From Haloferax gibbonsii ATCC 33959 (GTDB taxonomy: Archaea; Halobacteriota; Halobacteria; Halobacteriales; Haloferacaceae), in NCBI RefSeq assembly GCF_000336775.1, contig NZ_AOLJ01000024.1, forward strand, positions 28,468 to 92,467: a DNA stretch of 64,000 nucleotides, in the 5' to 3' direction. Shown piece after piece: positions 51,167-60,348 of the stretch; positions within the stretch are counted from its first letter, which is position 1, and every line of letters starts with the position of its first letter. A model generated the notes under the pieces. That model worked only from the letters and a program-made list of their open reading frames with translations, was not told the origin of the DNA and made no database searches. Made by a program: the position numbers and the translations under genes.

Positions 51167-53079
51167 GCGCCTCGCCGGTCGTCGGCACGCGGGAAATCGC
51201 CTACCGCGTCTTCGCCGCCGAGTTCGACGACGCCTCGCTTTCGTACTCCGAGAGCGACGAGGAGCGCGCGCCGAACTACGTGGTCACGCCCACCGGCGCG
51301 CGACTCAACCGGACGTTCGTCGCGGGCGTGCTCACCGAGGTCGAACACGTCAACGACGAGGTGCTCCGCGGGCGCATCGCGGACCCGACGGGCGCGTTCG
51401 TCACCTACGCCGGGCAGTACCAGCCGGAGCCGATGGCCTACCTCGACGCGGCGACGCCCCCGGCGTTCGTCTCGCTCGCGGGCAAGGCCCGGACGTACGA
51501 ACCGGACGACGCCGACGTGGTTTACTCCTCGGTCCGCCCCGAGAGCGTCAACACCGTCGACGCCGACGTGCGCGATCGCTGGATCGTCTCGGCCGCCGAG
51601 GCGACGCTCCGCCGTATCGCGGTGTTCGACGAGGCGCTGTCGATGTCCCACCGCGGCGACGACCTGACTCGCGCGCTCGAAGCGCGCGGCGTGGACTCGA
51701 CGCTCGCGGAGGGCGTCCCCCGCGCCATCGACCACTACGGGACGACCCGAACCTACCTCGAAGCCCTGCGCGAAGTCGCCGTGCAGGCGCTCGAACTCGT
51801 CGCGGGCGACCGCGACCAAGTCGACCCCCTCGACGTCGCCCCCGGTGACGGCGGGGACGCCGTCCTCGGCCCGCTCCCCGAACTCGACCTCGAACCGGCC
51901 GCGAGCGTCGATATCGAGGTCGGCGAGGCGGACGCGGACGACGGGGACGAACTCGACGACTCGGAGCCCGACGCGGGCGAGTTCGACGCCGACCCGGACG
52001 CCGAGCCGGTCGCTGACGCCGACGCGGAATCCGAGCTCGACGCCGGGGCCGACACCGACATCGAGTCCGAGCCCGTCGCAGAGCCAGAGACCGACTCCGT
52101 CGCGGACGCCGAACCCGAGTCGGAGCCCGCGCCCGACTCGGAACCCGTCGCCGCCGAGGCGACCACCGCGACCGAGAACCAGCCGGCGTCCGAGTCAGAA
52201 CCGGAGACCGCGCCGTCGACGACAGCTGACGCAGAGCCGGAACCTGCCGCGGAACCCGAATCTGACGCAGAGCCGGAACCCGCGGCGGAACCCGACCTCG
52301 CGTCCGACTCGCTCGACGCCGACTCGGAGCCCGACTTCGACGCCGGCTCGGACGACGGCGCGCTCGGCGACTTCGAGGACGGCGCCACCGACGCGGAGAC
52401 GGCCGACGCCGACACCTTCGGCGGCTCCGACGACGGCACGCTCGGCGACTTCGAGGACGGCTTCGACGACCCCGAACCCGAGACGGACGCGTCGGCCGCG
52501 GCGGCCGACGAGTCGTCAACCGACGCGGCGACCGACTCCGCGACCACCGACGCCGACGAGTCGGTCGACCCCGACGGGATGTACGAACTCGACGAGGACG
52601 AGCGGGCCGAAATCGAGTCCGAGTTCGGCACGGAGTTCACCTCCGGCGCGGACGTCGACCCCGCCGGCGAGGCGGACATCGACGTGCCCGACGCGGACGA
52701 CCTCACCGAGCAACTCGAATCCGAACCCGTCGCCGACGAACCGGAGCCGGAACCCGCGGCCGACGCCGCCCCGGAACCCGAACCGGCGGTCGACGCCGAA
52801 CCGGAATCCGAACCCGAGCCGACGCTCGACGTCGGGTCGGACGACGCCGAGAGCGAGGCCGACGCCGACGAAGCCGCCGAGGACATCGACCTCGAATCGG
52901 TCGTCGTGGACGCCATGGACGACCTCGACGACGGCGACGGCGCGTCCCACGACGAGGTCGTCGCGGCCGTCGTCGACGAGTACGGCGCGGACCCCGGCGC
53001 GGTCGAAGACGCCATCCAGGAGGCGCTCCTCGGCGGTCGGTGCTACGAGCCGCAGGACGGCGTGCTGAAGGCCATCTGA
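51163..53079 (+). CDS. rpap1: RPA-associated protein 1 with long acidic linker
   Basis: COG3390-type partner of RPA1. The N-terminal domain (about 1-225) contains the OB-like RPA-binding fold (VVTPTGARLNRTFVAGVLTEVEHV). The C-terminal 60 residues (DAMDDLDDGDGASHDEVVAAVVDEYGADPGAVEDAI in parts) form a winged-helix-like domain as in RPA32. Between them lie about 350 Asp/Glu/Ala/Pro-rich residues with internal repeats (for example residues 395 and 421, SDDGxLGDFEDG). Total 638 residues, far longer than is needed for the two folded parts. Starts at ATG 51163. Confidence 0.9.
   Translation: MSASPVVGTREIAYRVFAAEFDDASLSYSESDEERAPNYVVTPTGARLNRTFVAGVLTEVEHVNDEVLRGRIADPTGAFVTYAGQYQPEPMAYLDAATPPAFVSLAGKARTYEPDDADVVYSSVRPESVNTVDADVRDRWIVSAAEATLRRIAVFDEALSMSHRGDDLTRALEARGVDSTLAEGVPRAIDHYGTTRTYLEALREVAVQALELVAGDRDQVDPLDVAPGDGGDAVLGPLPELDLEPAASVDIEVGEADADDGDELDDSEPDAGEFDADPDAEPVADADAESELDAGADTDIESEPVAEPETDSVADAEPESEPAPDSEPVAAEATTATENQPASESEPETAPSTTADAEPEPAAEPESDAEPEPAAEPDLASDSLDADSEPDFDAGSDDGALGDFEDGATDAETADADTFGGSDDGTLGDFEDGFDDPEPETDASAAAADESSTDAATDSATTDADESVDPDGMYELDEDERAEIESEFGTEFTSGADVDPAGEADIDVPDADDLTEQLESEPVADEPEPEPAADAAPEPEPAVDAEPESEPEPTLDVGSDDAESEADADEAAEDIDLESVVVDAMDDLDDGDGASHDEVVAAVVDEYGADPGAVEDAIQEALLGGRCYEPQDGVLKAI
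52345..52461 (+). repeat. Intragenic repeat in rpap1
   Basis: Two in-frame 39-base units (52345-52383 and 52423-52461) encode GSDDGxLGDFEDG at residues 395 and 421. They lie within the Asp/Glu-rich linker and probably arose by slippage. Confidence 0.7.
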
Positions 53080-53083
53080 GGCC

Positions 53084-53866
53084 GTGCCCGGACCGCTCGT
53101 CAAACCGATTCCCGGCCACCCGGCCGCGGTGGCGCGGACGAGCAGACGCGGGTTCCCCGAGCGCTCGCTCGTCGTCGCCGACTACCACGCCGGCATCGAG
53201 GCCGGCCTGCGGTACGAACGCGGGGTGGAACTCCCGTCGAAGGCCGCGGTCCGCCGCGAGCGCCTGCTGTCGCTTCTCGACCGGACCGACGCCGACCGAC
53301 TGGTCGTCCTCGGCGACCTCGGCCACCGCATCGGCGACCCGAAGGGAGACGAGGCCGAGGAACTGCGCGAGTTCGCGGACGCCGTGGCCGACCGCGCCGA
53401 ACTGACGGTCGTCCCCGGCAACCACGACGGCGGCCTCGCGGCGTTTTTCGGCGACGACGTGGAGGTGACAGACCCCGCGGGCGTCCGCCTCGGCGACGTG
53501 GGATTCTGCCACGGCCACACGTGGCCCTCGCGGGAGGTGCTCGCCGCCGACGTGGTCTGTTCGGCTCACGAGCACCCGGCGGTCAGGCTGGAGGACGAGG
53601 TCGGCGGCGCGCGGAAAGAGCGCGTCTGGCTCCGCGGCACTCTCGCTCCCGAGGTGTTCGCGGAGCACTACGAGGTCGACCCCGCGGAGGTGGCGCGGGC
53701 CGACGCCGAACTCGTGGTGTTCCCGGCGTTCAACGACACCTCGGGCGGGACGTGGGTCAACGTCCCCGGTCAGGGATTTCTCTCGCCGTTCCTGCCCGAC
53801 GGCCTCGCGGACGGGGAAGCCTACCTGCTCGACGGCACGCGGTTGGGCGACTACCGGAACGTCTGA
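53084..53866 (+). CDS. rpe: RPA-associated phosphoesterase
   Basis: A 260-residue calcineurin-like metallophosphoesterase, third gene of the rpa1 operon. It has the metal motifs VADYHAG (39), LGDLGHR (near 88), PGNHDGG (near 112), CHGHTW (near 145) and CSAHEHP (near 162). The start is GTG, 5 bases after the rpap1 stop. A phosphodiester activity on nucleic acid or nucleotide is expected by family. Confidence 0.9.
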   Translation: MPGPLVKPIPGHPAAVARTSRRGFPERSLVVADYHAGIEAGLRYERGVELPSKAAVRRERLLSLLDRTDADRLVVLGDLGHRIGDPKGDEAEELREFADAVADRAELTVVPGNHDGGLAAFFGDDVEVTDPAGVRLGDVGFCHGHTWPSREVLAADVVCSAHEHPAVRLEDEVGGARKERVWLRGTLAPEVFAEHYEVDPAEVARADAELVVFPAFNDTSGGTWVNVPGQGFLSPFLPDGLADGEAYLLDGTRLGDYRNV

Positions 53867-53906
53867 GGGGCCGAAACCGTCGCGGTCGTCACACGCGACT
53901 TCCCGC

Positions 53907-53912
53907 TTTTTT
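53907..53912 (+). terminator. T6 terminator of the rpa1 operon
   Basis: TTTTTT about 40 bases past the rpe stop, in the gap to the convergent membrane-protein gene. Confidence 0.5.
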
Positions 53913-53918
53913 CGACTC

Positions 53919-54197
53919 CTACGCGAAGGCGAACGTGAGAGTGCCGAGGACGAACACGGAGACGGCCGTCACGTTGGCGAGTCGTTGCCAGCCGGTCCAC
54001 TCGCGGAAGAACTCCGGCACGCCCTCCTCTCGTTCTTGCACGGCGTAGCCGACGAACCAGACGGTCGTGAGCACCAGCACCGCCGCGAAGACCAGTTGCC
54101 ACGCCGCGAGGTCGCCCCGCTGATTGCCGAGGACGATAAGGAGATTGCCGCCGGTGAAGCCGGCCTGCGACAGCCAGAACGACCGTTCGGGAGTCAC
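53919..54197 (-). CDS. Small membrane protein
   Basis: A 92-residue protein with GTG start overlapping the end of the upstream gene (GTGA). Three hydrophobic segments (about 12-25, 32-55 and 72-92) and a short basic/acidic loop. Unknown family. It is probably made together with the next small membrane protein. Confidence 0.65.
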   Translation of the reverse strand: MTPERSFWLSQAGFTGGNLLIVLGNQRGDLAAWQLVFAAVLVLTTVWFVGYAVQEREEGVPEFFREWTGWQRLANVTAVSVFVLGTLTFAFA

Positions 54198-54472
54198 ATC
54201 ACCACCGAGTACAGTTGGAGGGCGACGCCGAACGCGTAGAGCGCCGCGCCGACGATGACAAGGTAGACGAGCGGGCCCCAGTCCGACGGGACCCGAGCGC
54301 GGTCGGGGTCGCGGAGGGCGACGACCGACGCGTAGCCGACCACGACGACGCCCGCGGCCGCTGCGGCGGTGTTGATACCCACGTCTCCCGCGGAAACGTC
54401 GAGCGCAATATCGACGGCGGCACAGAGACCGAAGACGAGGAACGCGGACCAGTAGACTCGTTTCGGGGACAC
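54194..54472 (-). CDS. Small membrane protein
   Basis: A 92-residue protein starting with GTG (VSPKRVYWSAFLVFGL), three hydrophobic segments (about 6-22, 34-52 and 66-90). The open frame runs on upstream but only this part looks like protein. Its stop overlaps the start of the other small membrane protein, so both may form one complex. Function unknown. Confidence 0.6.
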   Translation of the reverse strand: MSPKRVYWSAFLVFGLCAAVDIALDVSAGDVGINTAAAAAGVVVVGYASVVALRDPDRARVPSDWGPLVYLVIVGAALYAFGVALQLYSVVM

Positions 54473-54562
54473 GCCCGAAATTGATTCACGGGCGACATGA
54501 ATCTCCCGGTCGGGACCGCCCCGAGCGGTGCGCTTAATCGCTTCGAACCGTAACCTCGGGCG

Positions 54563-57403
54563 ATGCCAGACGGCGAGGCCGCCGCCGGAATGGACGCCTT
54601 CGCGACGCTCTCGTCGCCCGTTCGAAACGCGCTCTCGGAGCGCGGATTCACGACGCCCACCGAGCCGCAGCGCCGGGCGATTCCCCCGCTGTCCGACGGG
54701 AAACACGGCCTCATCATCGCGCCCACGGGCACCGGCAAGACGGAGACGGCGATGCTGCCGGTGTTTTCGGCCATCGCCGACGCCGAGGACCGATTCGGTA
54801 TCTCGGCGCTCTACATCACCCCGCTTCGGGCGCTGAACCGCGACATGCGCCAGCGGCTCGACTGGTGGGGCGAACAGCTCGACGTCGACATCGACGTTCG
54901 CCACGGCGACACCACGCAGTACCAGCGACAGAAGCAGGCCAACGACCCGCCGGACGTGCTGGTGACGACGCCCGAGACGCTGCAGGCGATGCTCACTGGG
55001 AAGAAGTTGCGGACGGCGCTGTCGGACGTGCACCACGTCGTCGTCGACGAGGTCCACGAACTCGCGTCGGCCAAGCGCGGCGCGCAGTTGACAATCGGGT
55101 TAGAGCGCCTCCGCGAGTTGGCCGGGCCGTTCCAGCGAATCGGGCTCTCGGCGACGGTCGGGTCGCCCGAGGAGGTCGGGAAGTTCCTGACCGGCGACCG
55201 ACCGTTCGAGGTCATCGAGGTCGACGTGGACAACCGCGTCGAGTTCGAAGTCGTCCGCCCCGAGGTGACGAACGAGGACGAGGCGCTGGCGGGCAAACTC
55301 GCCACCGACCCCGAGATAGCGAGCCACGTCCGGACGATTCGAGACGTCGTCCGCGACCACGAGTCCGTGCTCGTCTTCGTCAACACCAGACAGACCGCGG
55401 AGGCGCTCGGCTCGCGGTTCAAGGCGCTCGGCGACCCAATCGAGGTCCACCACGGCTCGCTGTCGAAGGACGTTCGAATCGACGTGGAAGACCGCTTCAA
55501 GGCCGGCGAGTTGGACGCGCTCATCTGCACGTCGTCGATGGAACTCGGAATCGACGTGGGTCGGGTGGACCACGTCGTCCAGTACAACAGCCCGCGCGAG
55601 GTGTCGCGGCTCCTCCAGCGCGTCGGCCGCGCGGGGCACCGCCTGGGCGTCGTCTCCCGCGGGACCGTCGTCACCGACCACCCCGACGACACGCTCGAAG
55701 CGCTCGCCATCGCCCGGCGGGCCGTCTCCGGCGAGGTCGAACCCGCCCGCGTCCACCACGGGAGCCTCGACACCGTCGCTAACCAAATCGTCGGCGTCGT
55801 CATGGACTACGGCGACGTGTCGGCCCGTCGCGCCTACGAGATTATCACGCGGGCGTACCCCTTCCGCGACCTCGCCGAGGACGACTTCCGCGCCGTCGTC
55901 CGCGAACTCTCGGGGAACCGCCTCCTCTGGCTCGACGAGGACAAAGACCTCCTCGAGAAGTCCGGCGGCACGTGGCAGTACTTCTACGCCAACCTCTCGA
56001 TGATTCCCGACGAGGAGACCTACGACGTTCACGACATCTCCTCGCGCCGGCAGATAGGGACGCTCGACGAGAAGTTCGTCCTCAACTTCGCCTCGCCGGG
56101 CGCGACGTTCATCCAGCGCGGCGAGATGTGGCGCGTCAACGACGTGGACGAGGAGGAGGCGCGAGTGAACGTCTCGCCCATCGAGGACCCCGGCGGCGAG
56201 GTGCCGTCGTGGGTCGGCTCGGAGATTCCGGTGCCCGCGCCGGTCGCCGGCGAGGTGGGCGAACTCCGCGACGTGGCCGCGCCGCAGTTCGAGTCCGGGG
56301 CCGACCGCGAGGCCGTCGCCCGCGACATCGCCATGCGCTATCCGACCGACGAGGCCACGGTCCGCTCGGCGCTCGGCCCCATCGAGAAACAGGTCGAAGC
56401 CGACGCACCGATTCCGACGGCGAACAGGCTCGTCCTCGAAGGCTCGCCCCGGAAGGTGACGCTGAACTCGCCGTACGGCCACCGGGTGAACGAGACGCTC
56501 GGTCGGCTCCTGTCGGCGCTCATCGGCCAGCGGACCGGCTCCTCGGTCGGCATGGAGGTCGACCCCTACCGCGTCGAGTTCGACGTGCCCGGGAAGGTCC
56601 GCCCGACGACGTTCGCCGAGGTGCTCCGCGAGACCGACCCCGACCACGTCGAGGCGCTGCTCGAACTCGCGCTCAAGCGGTCGGACTCGCTGAAGTTCAC
56701 GCTCGCGCAGGTGGCCGCGAAGTTCGGCGCGCTCAAGCGCTATCAGGGCAAGGGCCGCTTCGGCGGTGACCGACTCCTCGCCGCGCTGGAGGACACGCCC
56801 GTCTACGACGAGGCCGTCCGCGAGGTGTTCCACACCGACCTCGCCGTCGAGGAGACGGTCGAACTGCTCCGGCGCGTCCGCGAGGGCGACGTGGAACTCG
56901 CCGTCGCCCGCGAACCCACCGCCATCGGCACCGGCGGCCGCGGGTCGGGAACCGACCTGCTCGTCCCCGAGAACGCCGACGCGAGCGTCATCGAGACGGT
57001 TCGGGACCGGATTCAGAACGACCGCGTGCTGTTGGCGTGTCTCCACTGCAAGGACTGGACTCGAAAGACGAAGGTAAAGCGCGTCCGCGCCCCCGTGGAG
57101 TGCCCCGAGTGCGGCGCGACCCGCGTCGCCGCGCTCAATCCGTGGGACGACGAGGCGGTGAAAGCGGTCCGCGCGCCGGAGAAAGACGACGAACAGGAGC
57201 GACTGACGAAGCGGGCGTACCGCTCGGCGAGTCTGGTGCAGGCCCACGGCAAGCGGGCGGTCGTCGCGCTCGCGGCCCGCGGGGTCGGCCCGCACAACGC
57301 CGCGCGCATCATCAACAAGCTCCGCGAGGACGAAGACGACTTCTACCGCGACATCCTCGAACGGGAGCGCGAGTACGCCCGAACCCAGTCGTTCTGGGAC
57401 TGA
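54563..57403 (+). CDS. lhr2: Lhr-type ATP-dependent helicase
   Basis: A 946-residue superfamily 2 helicase of the Lhr kind. It has Walker A APTGTGKTETAML, DEVH box VVDEVHELASAKRG and motif III SATVG. RVGRAGHRLG is motif VI. Two winged-helix and beta-barrel domains follow, then a C-terminal zinc finger (CLHCKDWT...VECPECGA). It is thought to act in DNA repair or replication restart. It starts at ATG 54563. Confidence 0.88.
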   Translation: MPDGEAAAGMDAFATLSSPVRNALSERGFTTPTEPQRRAIPPLSDGKHGLIIAPTGTGKTETAMLPVFSAIADAEDRFGISALYITPLRALNRDMRQRLDWWGEQLDVDIDVRHGDTTQYQRQKQANDPPDVLVTTPETLQAMLTGKKLRTALSDVHHVVVDEVHELASAKRGAQLTIGLERLRELAGPFQRIGLSATVGSPEEVGKFLTGDRPFEVIEVDVDNRVEFEVVRPEVTNEDEALAGKLATDPEIASHVRTIRDVVRDHESVLVFVNTRQTAEALGSRFKALGDPIEVHHGSLSKDVRIDVEDRFKAGELDALICTSSMELGIDVGRVDHVVQYNSPREVSRLLQRVGRAGHRLGVVSRGTVVTDHPDDTLEALAIARRAVSGEVEPARVHHGSLDTVANQIVGVVMDYGDVSARRAYEIITRAYPFRDLAEDDFRAVVRELSGNRLLWLDEDKDLLEKSGGTWQYFYANLSMIPDEETYDVHDISSRRQIGTLDEKFVLNFASPGATFIQRGEMWRVNDVDEEEARVNVSPIEDPGGEVPSWVGSEIPVPAPVAGEVGELRDVAAPQFESGADREAVARDIAMRYPTDEATVRSALGPIEKQVEADAPIPTANRLVLEGSPRKVTLNSPYGHRVNETLGRLLSALIGQRTGSSVGMEVDPYRVEFDVPGKVRPTTFAEVLRETDPDHVEALLELALKRSDSLKFTLAQVAAKFGALKRYQGKGRFGGDRLLAALEDTPVYDEAVREVFHTDLAVEETVELLRRVREGDVELAVAREPTAIGTGGRGSGTDLLVPENADASVIETVRDRIQNDRVLLACLHCKDWTRKTKVKRVRAPVECPECGATRVAALNPWDDEAVKAVRAPEKDDEQERLTKRAYRSASLVQAHGKRAVVALAARGVGPHNAARIINKLREDEDDFYRDILEREREYARTQSFWD

Positions 57404-57427
57404 CGGGACGGATTCCGGTTCGGCCGC

Positions 57428-57817
57428 TTACTCCTCGATGGCCCACTCGTCGAGAATCTCGGTCGTCGCGGCCGCCAGCGCCTCGAAGTCCTGCATCGAG
57501 ATGCCGTCGGTCGTGACGAAGACGCCGAAGTCCTCGACGGTGATGCGGACGAGGTAGCCGTTTTCGAACACGCGAATCGTGTACTCGTAGTCGCCGAGTT
57601 CGGAGCCGCGGTAGGCGTCCTGGGTCATCTTGAAGTCGTGCCACTCGTTGCCGATAAAGGAGTTCAGGTCGGCCTCCTGTTCGAGGTCCTCGCGGAGGTA
57701 CACCTGCACGTAGTCGAAGCGGCTGAAGTACGTGAGCGACCGGAGGCTGTCGCCGACGGCCGTGCGGCAGACGGTGACGAGCTTTTCTTTTGCTTCCTCG
57801 GGGAGGAGATTGGACAT
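57428..57817 (-). CDS. Haloarchaeal protein (DUF7522-like)
   Basis: A 129-residue alpha/beta protein (LPEEAKEKLVTVCRTAVGDSLRSLTYFSRFDYVQVYLRED in parts) with two Cys/Asp-rich strands and a C-terminal helix. I recall the pattern as DUF7522; the role is unknown. Confidence 0.7.
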   Translation of the reverse strand: MSNLLPEEAKEKLVTVCRTAVGDSLRSLTYFSRFDYVQVYLREDLEQEADLNSFIGNEWHDFKMTQDAYRGSELGDYEYTIRVFENGYLVRITVEDFGVFVTTDGISMQDFEALAAATTEILDEWAIEE

Positions 57818-57909
57818 CGCTTCAGCCTGCGCGAGCGAGCGCCAAATAGGCGGCGGCTTCGGCAGCGGGCGGGTGGGAGCTGAGACGCGCCGGTCGGTCC
57901 GTGACGCCG

Positions 57910-58311
57910 CTATTCCGACGCGTAGGCGTCCCGGTAGTCGCGCTCGCGCCGGATGAGCTCCTCGACGCCGTGTTCGAGGATGTCGGAGCCGAGCGACGTG
58001 GCGCGGTAGTACGAAAACAGCCCCTCGTCGTCGGCCTGCGACCGTTTTCGCTTCTCGACCAACCCGGCGTCGACGAGTTTGTTGAGGTGGTAGTGGAGCG
58101 TGTTCGCCTGCACGTCGAGCGCCTCGGCCAGCGCTTTCGGGCTTCGCTCGCCGAAGTGGACCAGTCGGTACAGCAGGGTGAAGCGCGTCCGGTCGCCGAG
58201 TGCGGCCTGCATGTCGAGGTACTCGTCCAGCGTGAGGACGCTCGTCGGCGGCAGCAACTCGGCGGGGTCCTCGGGCAGCCCGTCCGAATCGACCGGGTCG
58301 TTCGTCGCCAT
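57910..58311 (-). CDS. Winged-helix transcriptional regulator (ArsR-like)
   Basis: A 133-residue regulator with a winged helix at about 40-98 (GDRTRFTLLYRLVHFGERSPKALAEALDVQANTLHYHLNKLVDAGLVEK in parts) and a basic wing (KRKRSQADDEGLFSYYR). It lies divergently from the next gene with 98 bases between; it could regulate it. Promoter by TTAAAT on the minus strand near 58338. Confidence 0.85.
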   Translation of the reverse strand: MATNDPVDSDGLPEDPAELLPPTSVLTLDEYLDMQAALGDRTRFTLLYRLVHFGERSPKALAEALDVQANTLHYHLNKLVDAGLVEKRKRSQADDEGLFSYYRATSLGSDILEHGVEELIRRERDYRDAYASE

Positions 58312-58379
58312 CTCGGTTCGCTAGACGGAGCGTATCGATTTAACGGTTCTTGAGTCGAACTTCGCTGAAAAATCCGAAT

Positions 58380-58388
58380 TTTATATAC
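58380..58388 (+). promoter_or_regulatory. TATA box of the DUF7509-like gene
   Basis: TTTATATAC is centred about 27 bases before the ATG at 58410, a strong leaderless promoter in the divergent gap. Confidence 0.55.
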
Positions 58389-58409
58389 TACCGTGCGGTA
58401 CGTGTGTCC

Positions 58410-59030
58410 ATGACGGACGCCATCTCGCGCGACGAGATACGGGCGGCGCTCGGGCGGACGACCTACGACCGGTTTCTCGTCTACGTGATGGGTCCGTACA
58501 AGTCGTTCAACCTCAACTACGTCCTCTCAGAGGAGGAACTCGCCGCCATCGACATCGAGGACCTCCCCGGACCGATTCGAAAGCTGTTCGCCGCGCGAGA
58601 CGAGGTCGACGACGCGCTCGCGCTCCTCCGACGGGTGCAAGGGAGCCTCCGCGCGGACCCGGGCGTCAACGCCTTTCTCGCCGTCGACGCGGACCTCAGC
58701 ACCGACGAGGTGGACGCCGCCACGCAGTCGCTCGCGTTCGCCGAGGCGAGCAACGCCACCGTGTTCGTGCTGCCGTTTCTCGGCCACAACTTCGGCGTCG
58801 GCGAGGAGGCGGGGTCGATACTCGAACGGCTCTCCGAGACGCACGGCGACAGAATCGTCTTCGTCCACGAAGCGACGGTCACGAGCGAGATGATTCGCGC
58901 GGCGCGCGCCCGCTGGGACCTCCGCGTCGAGACCTACGACACCGAAGCGGAACTCCACAAGCGCATCCGACTGTTCGTCGCGGACGTGATGAACCGCGAG
59001 CTACACGGCGACTTGGACCGGCTGGACTGA
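58410..59030 (+). CDS. DUF7509-like protein with a possible nucleoside-deoxyribosyltransferase/TIR-like fold
   Basis: A 206-residue protein. RFLVYVMGPYKSF at the N terminus and AFAEASNATVFVLPFLGHNFGVGEEAGSILE in the middle follow the pattern of nucleoside deoxyribosyltransferase- or TIR-like proteins (an initial GPY loop, then a hydrophobic strand and a small-residue/Glu segment). The fold is an inference; I recall the family as DUF7509. It starts at ATG 58410 from a strong promoter divergent from the ArsR-like gene. Confidence 0.65.
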   Translation: MTDAISRDEIRAALGRTTYDRFLVYVMGPYKSFNLNYVLSEEELAAIDIEDLPGPIRKLFAARDEVDDALALLRRVQGSLRADPGVNAFLAVDADLSTDEVDAATQSLAFAEASNATVFVLPFLGHNFGVGEEAGSILERLSETHGDRIVFVHEATVTSEMIRAARARWDLRVETYDTEAELHKRIRLFVADVMNRELHGDLDRLD

Positions 59031-59108
59031 CGCTCTCGCCGGTTCATGGTGAGTGCTATCTAGCAGCACATTAACTATAGTTTACACGAGGGCGACGAAC
59101 GACTCGTC

Positions 59109-59849
59109 ATGCCCGACGACGCCCTCGGACTGGCGATGTTGGACCGGGTTCGCGGCTGTCTGCGCGCCCCGTGCGTCTACCGCGCCGGCGACGACGCCCG
59201 CGGTACTGTCGGCGACGCGCACATCTACGAGAACTATCTCGTCCCGTCGGAGCGGTGGCCCGCCGCGAAGCGCGAGTTCGTCGACTCGCTTCGGACGCCC
59301 GTCCTCGACGTGGGGTGCGGGGCGGGCCAGCACGCCCTCGCCGTACAGGAGCGCGGCGACGTCGTCGCCTTCGACGTGAGCCCGAACGCGGTTCGCGCGG
59401 CCCGCGAGCGCGGCGTCGAGGCGGCGGTCGTCGGCGACATGTTCGACCCGCCGGTCGAGGCGAGTCGGGCGGGGTTGCCGGCAGGAGGCTTCGAGACGGT
59501 CCTCGCCAACGGGACGCAGGTCGGACTCGCGGGCTCGCTGGACCGACTCGCCGACCTCCTCGCGTCGTTTGCCGACCTCGTTTCGTCCGCCGGCGAGGTC
59601 GTCGTCGACTCGTACGACCCGACGCGCATCGACCCCGAGCGCTTTTTCGGCTACCGGTCGGACCCGCGGGAAGGCGTCGCCCGACGGTCGTTCCGCGTCG
59701 AGTACGGCGACCTCCGCGGGCCGACGCTCGACTTCGTTCTCGTCTCGCCGGCCCGACTCCGGGCGGTCGCTACCGAGGCGGGCCTCGACGTGCGCGAGGT
59801 GACCGTCCCGAACGCAGAATCGAGTTACTACCGAGCGCGACTGGCGTGA
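59109..59849 (+). CDS. Class I SAM-dependent methyltransferase
   Basis: A 246-residue methyltransferase with motif I PVLDVGCGAGQHALAVQ, an acidic motif II end (VVAFDVS), and a segment FETVLANGTQVGLAGSLDRLADLLASF in the place of motif IV-V. An N-terminal Cys-containing extension (CLRAPCVY) is present. Acceptor unknown. An AT-rich stretch (TTAACTATAG) lies about 30 bases upstream. Confidence 0.82.
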   Translation: MPDDALGLAMLDRVRGCLRAPCVYRAGDDARGTVGDAHIYENYLVPSERWPAAKREFVDSLRTPVLDVGCGAGQHALAVQERGDVVAFDVSPNAVRAARERGVEAAVVGDMFDPPVEASRAGLPAGGFETVLANGTQVGLAGSLDRLADLLASFADLVSSAGEVVVDSYDPTRIDPERFFGYRSDPREGVARRSFRVEYGDLRGPTLDFVLVSPARLRAVATEAGLDVREVTVPNAESSYYRARLA

Positions 59850-59930
59850 GCCGGCGCGGTCGCTGCGGCACTTCGCGGTGGCACTTCGGGGCGAGGCCGT
59901 CGCCGGCCGTCCCTTCCCACGCGCTACGGC

Positions 59931-60248
59931 CTACTCCCAGCGGTTGGTCGCCTCGTTGCGCCGCGGGAGGAACGGAAGCAAGAGTGCGACGGCGAAGACG
60001 ATGCCCGCGATGGCGAGGTACTCGGGCGACCCGAGGACGACCGCGACGAGCGAGAACACCGACGCCTCGCCGTCGGCGACGGCCGAGACCGCGTTCGGGT
60101 CGTTGTTCAATAACACGAGAAACATGAATATCGCCTCGGCGAACGCGACTCGAAGGCCGGCTTTCGTGACCCACCACGTCGCGGAGAGCGGGCCGCCGGT
60201 GAGCGCGTCCCACTCCCGACGGACCTTCCGCCGCCACGCCGCGTTCAC
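59931..60248 (-). CDS. Small membrane protein
   Basis: A protein of about 105 residues with a basic N terminus (NAAWRRKVRREWDALTGG) and two hydrophobic stretches (about 27-50 and 65-95). The GTG at 60248 has an AGAGGTG ribosome-binding-like site just ahead. A GTG at 60281 would add 11 residues. Function unknown. Confidence 0.6.
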   Translation of the reverse strand: MNAAWRRKVRREWDALTGGPLSATWWVTKAGLRVAFAEAIFMFLVLLNNDPNAVSAVADGEASVFSLVAVVLGSPEYLAIAGIVFAVALLLPFLPRRNEATNRWE

Positions 60249-60348
60249 GACACACCTCTGTTGCGAGTGAACATGAGACACAGTACGCGGCGAAACGAGA
60301 TAATCTCGCAGGTGGAGTGACGCGGGCGTCCCCCGCGGTCGCCGCCCG

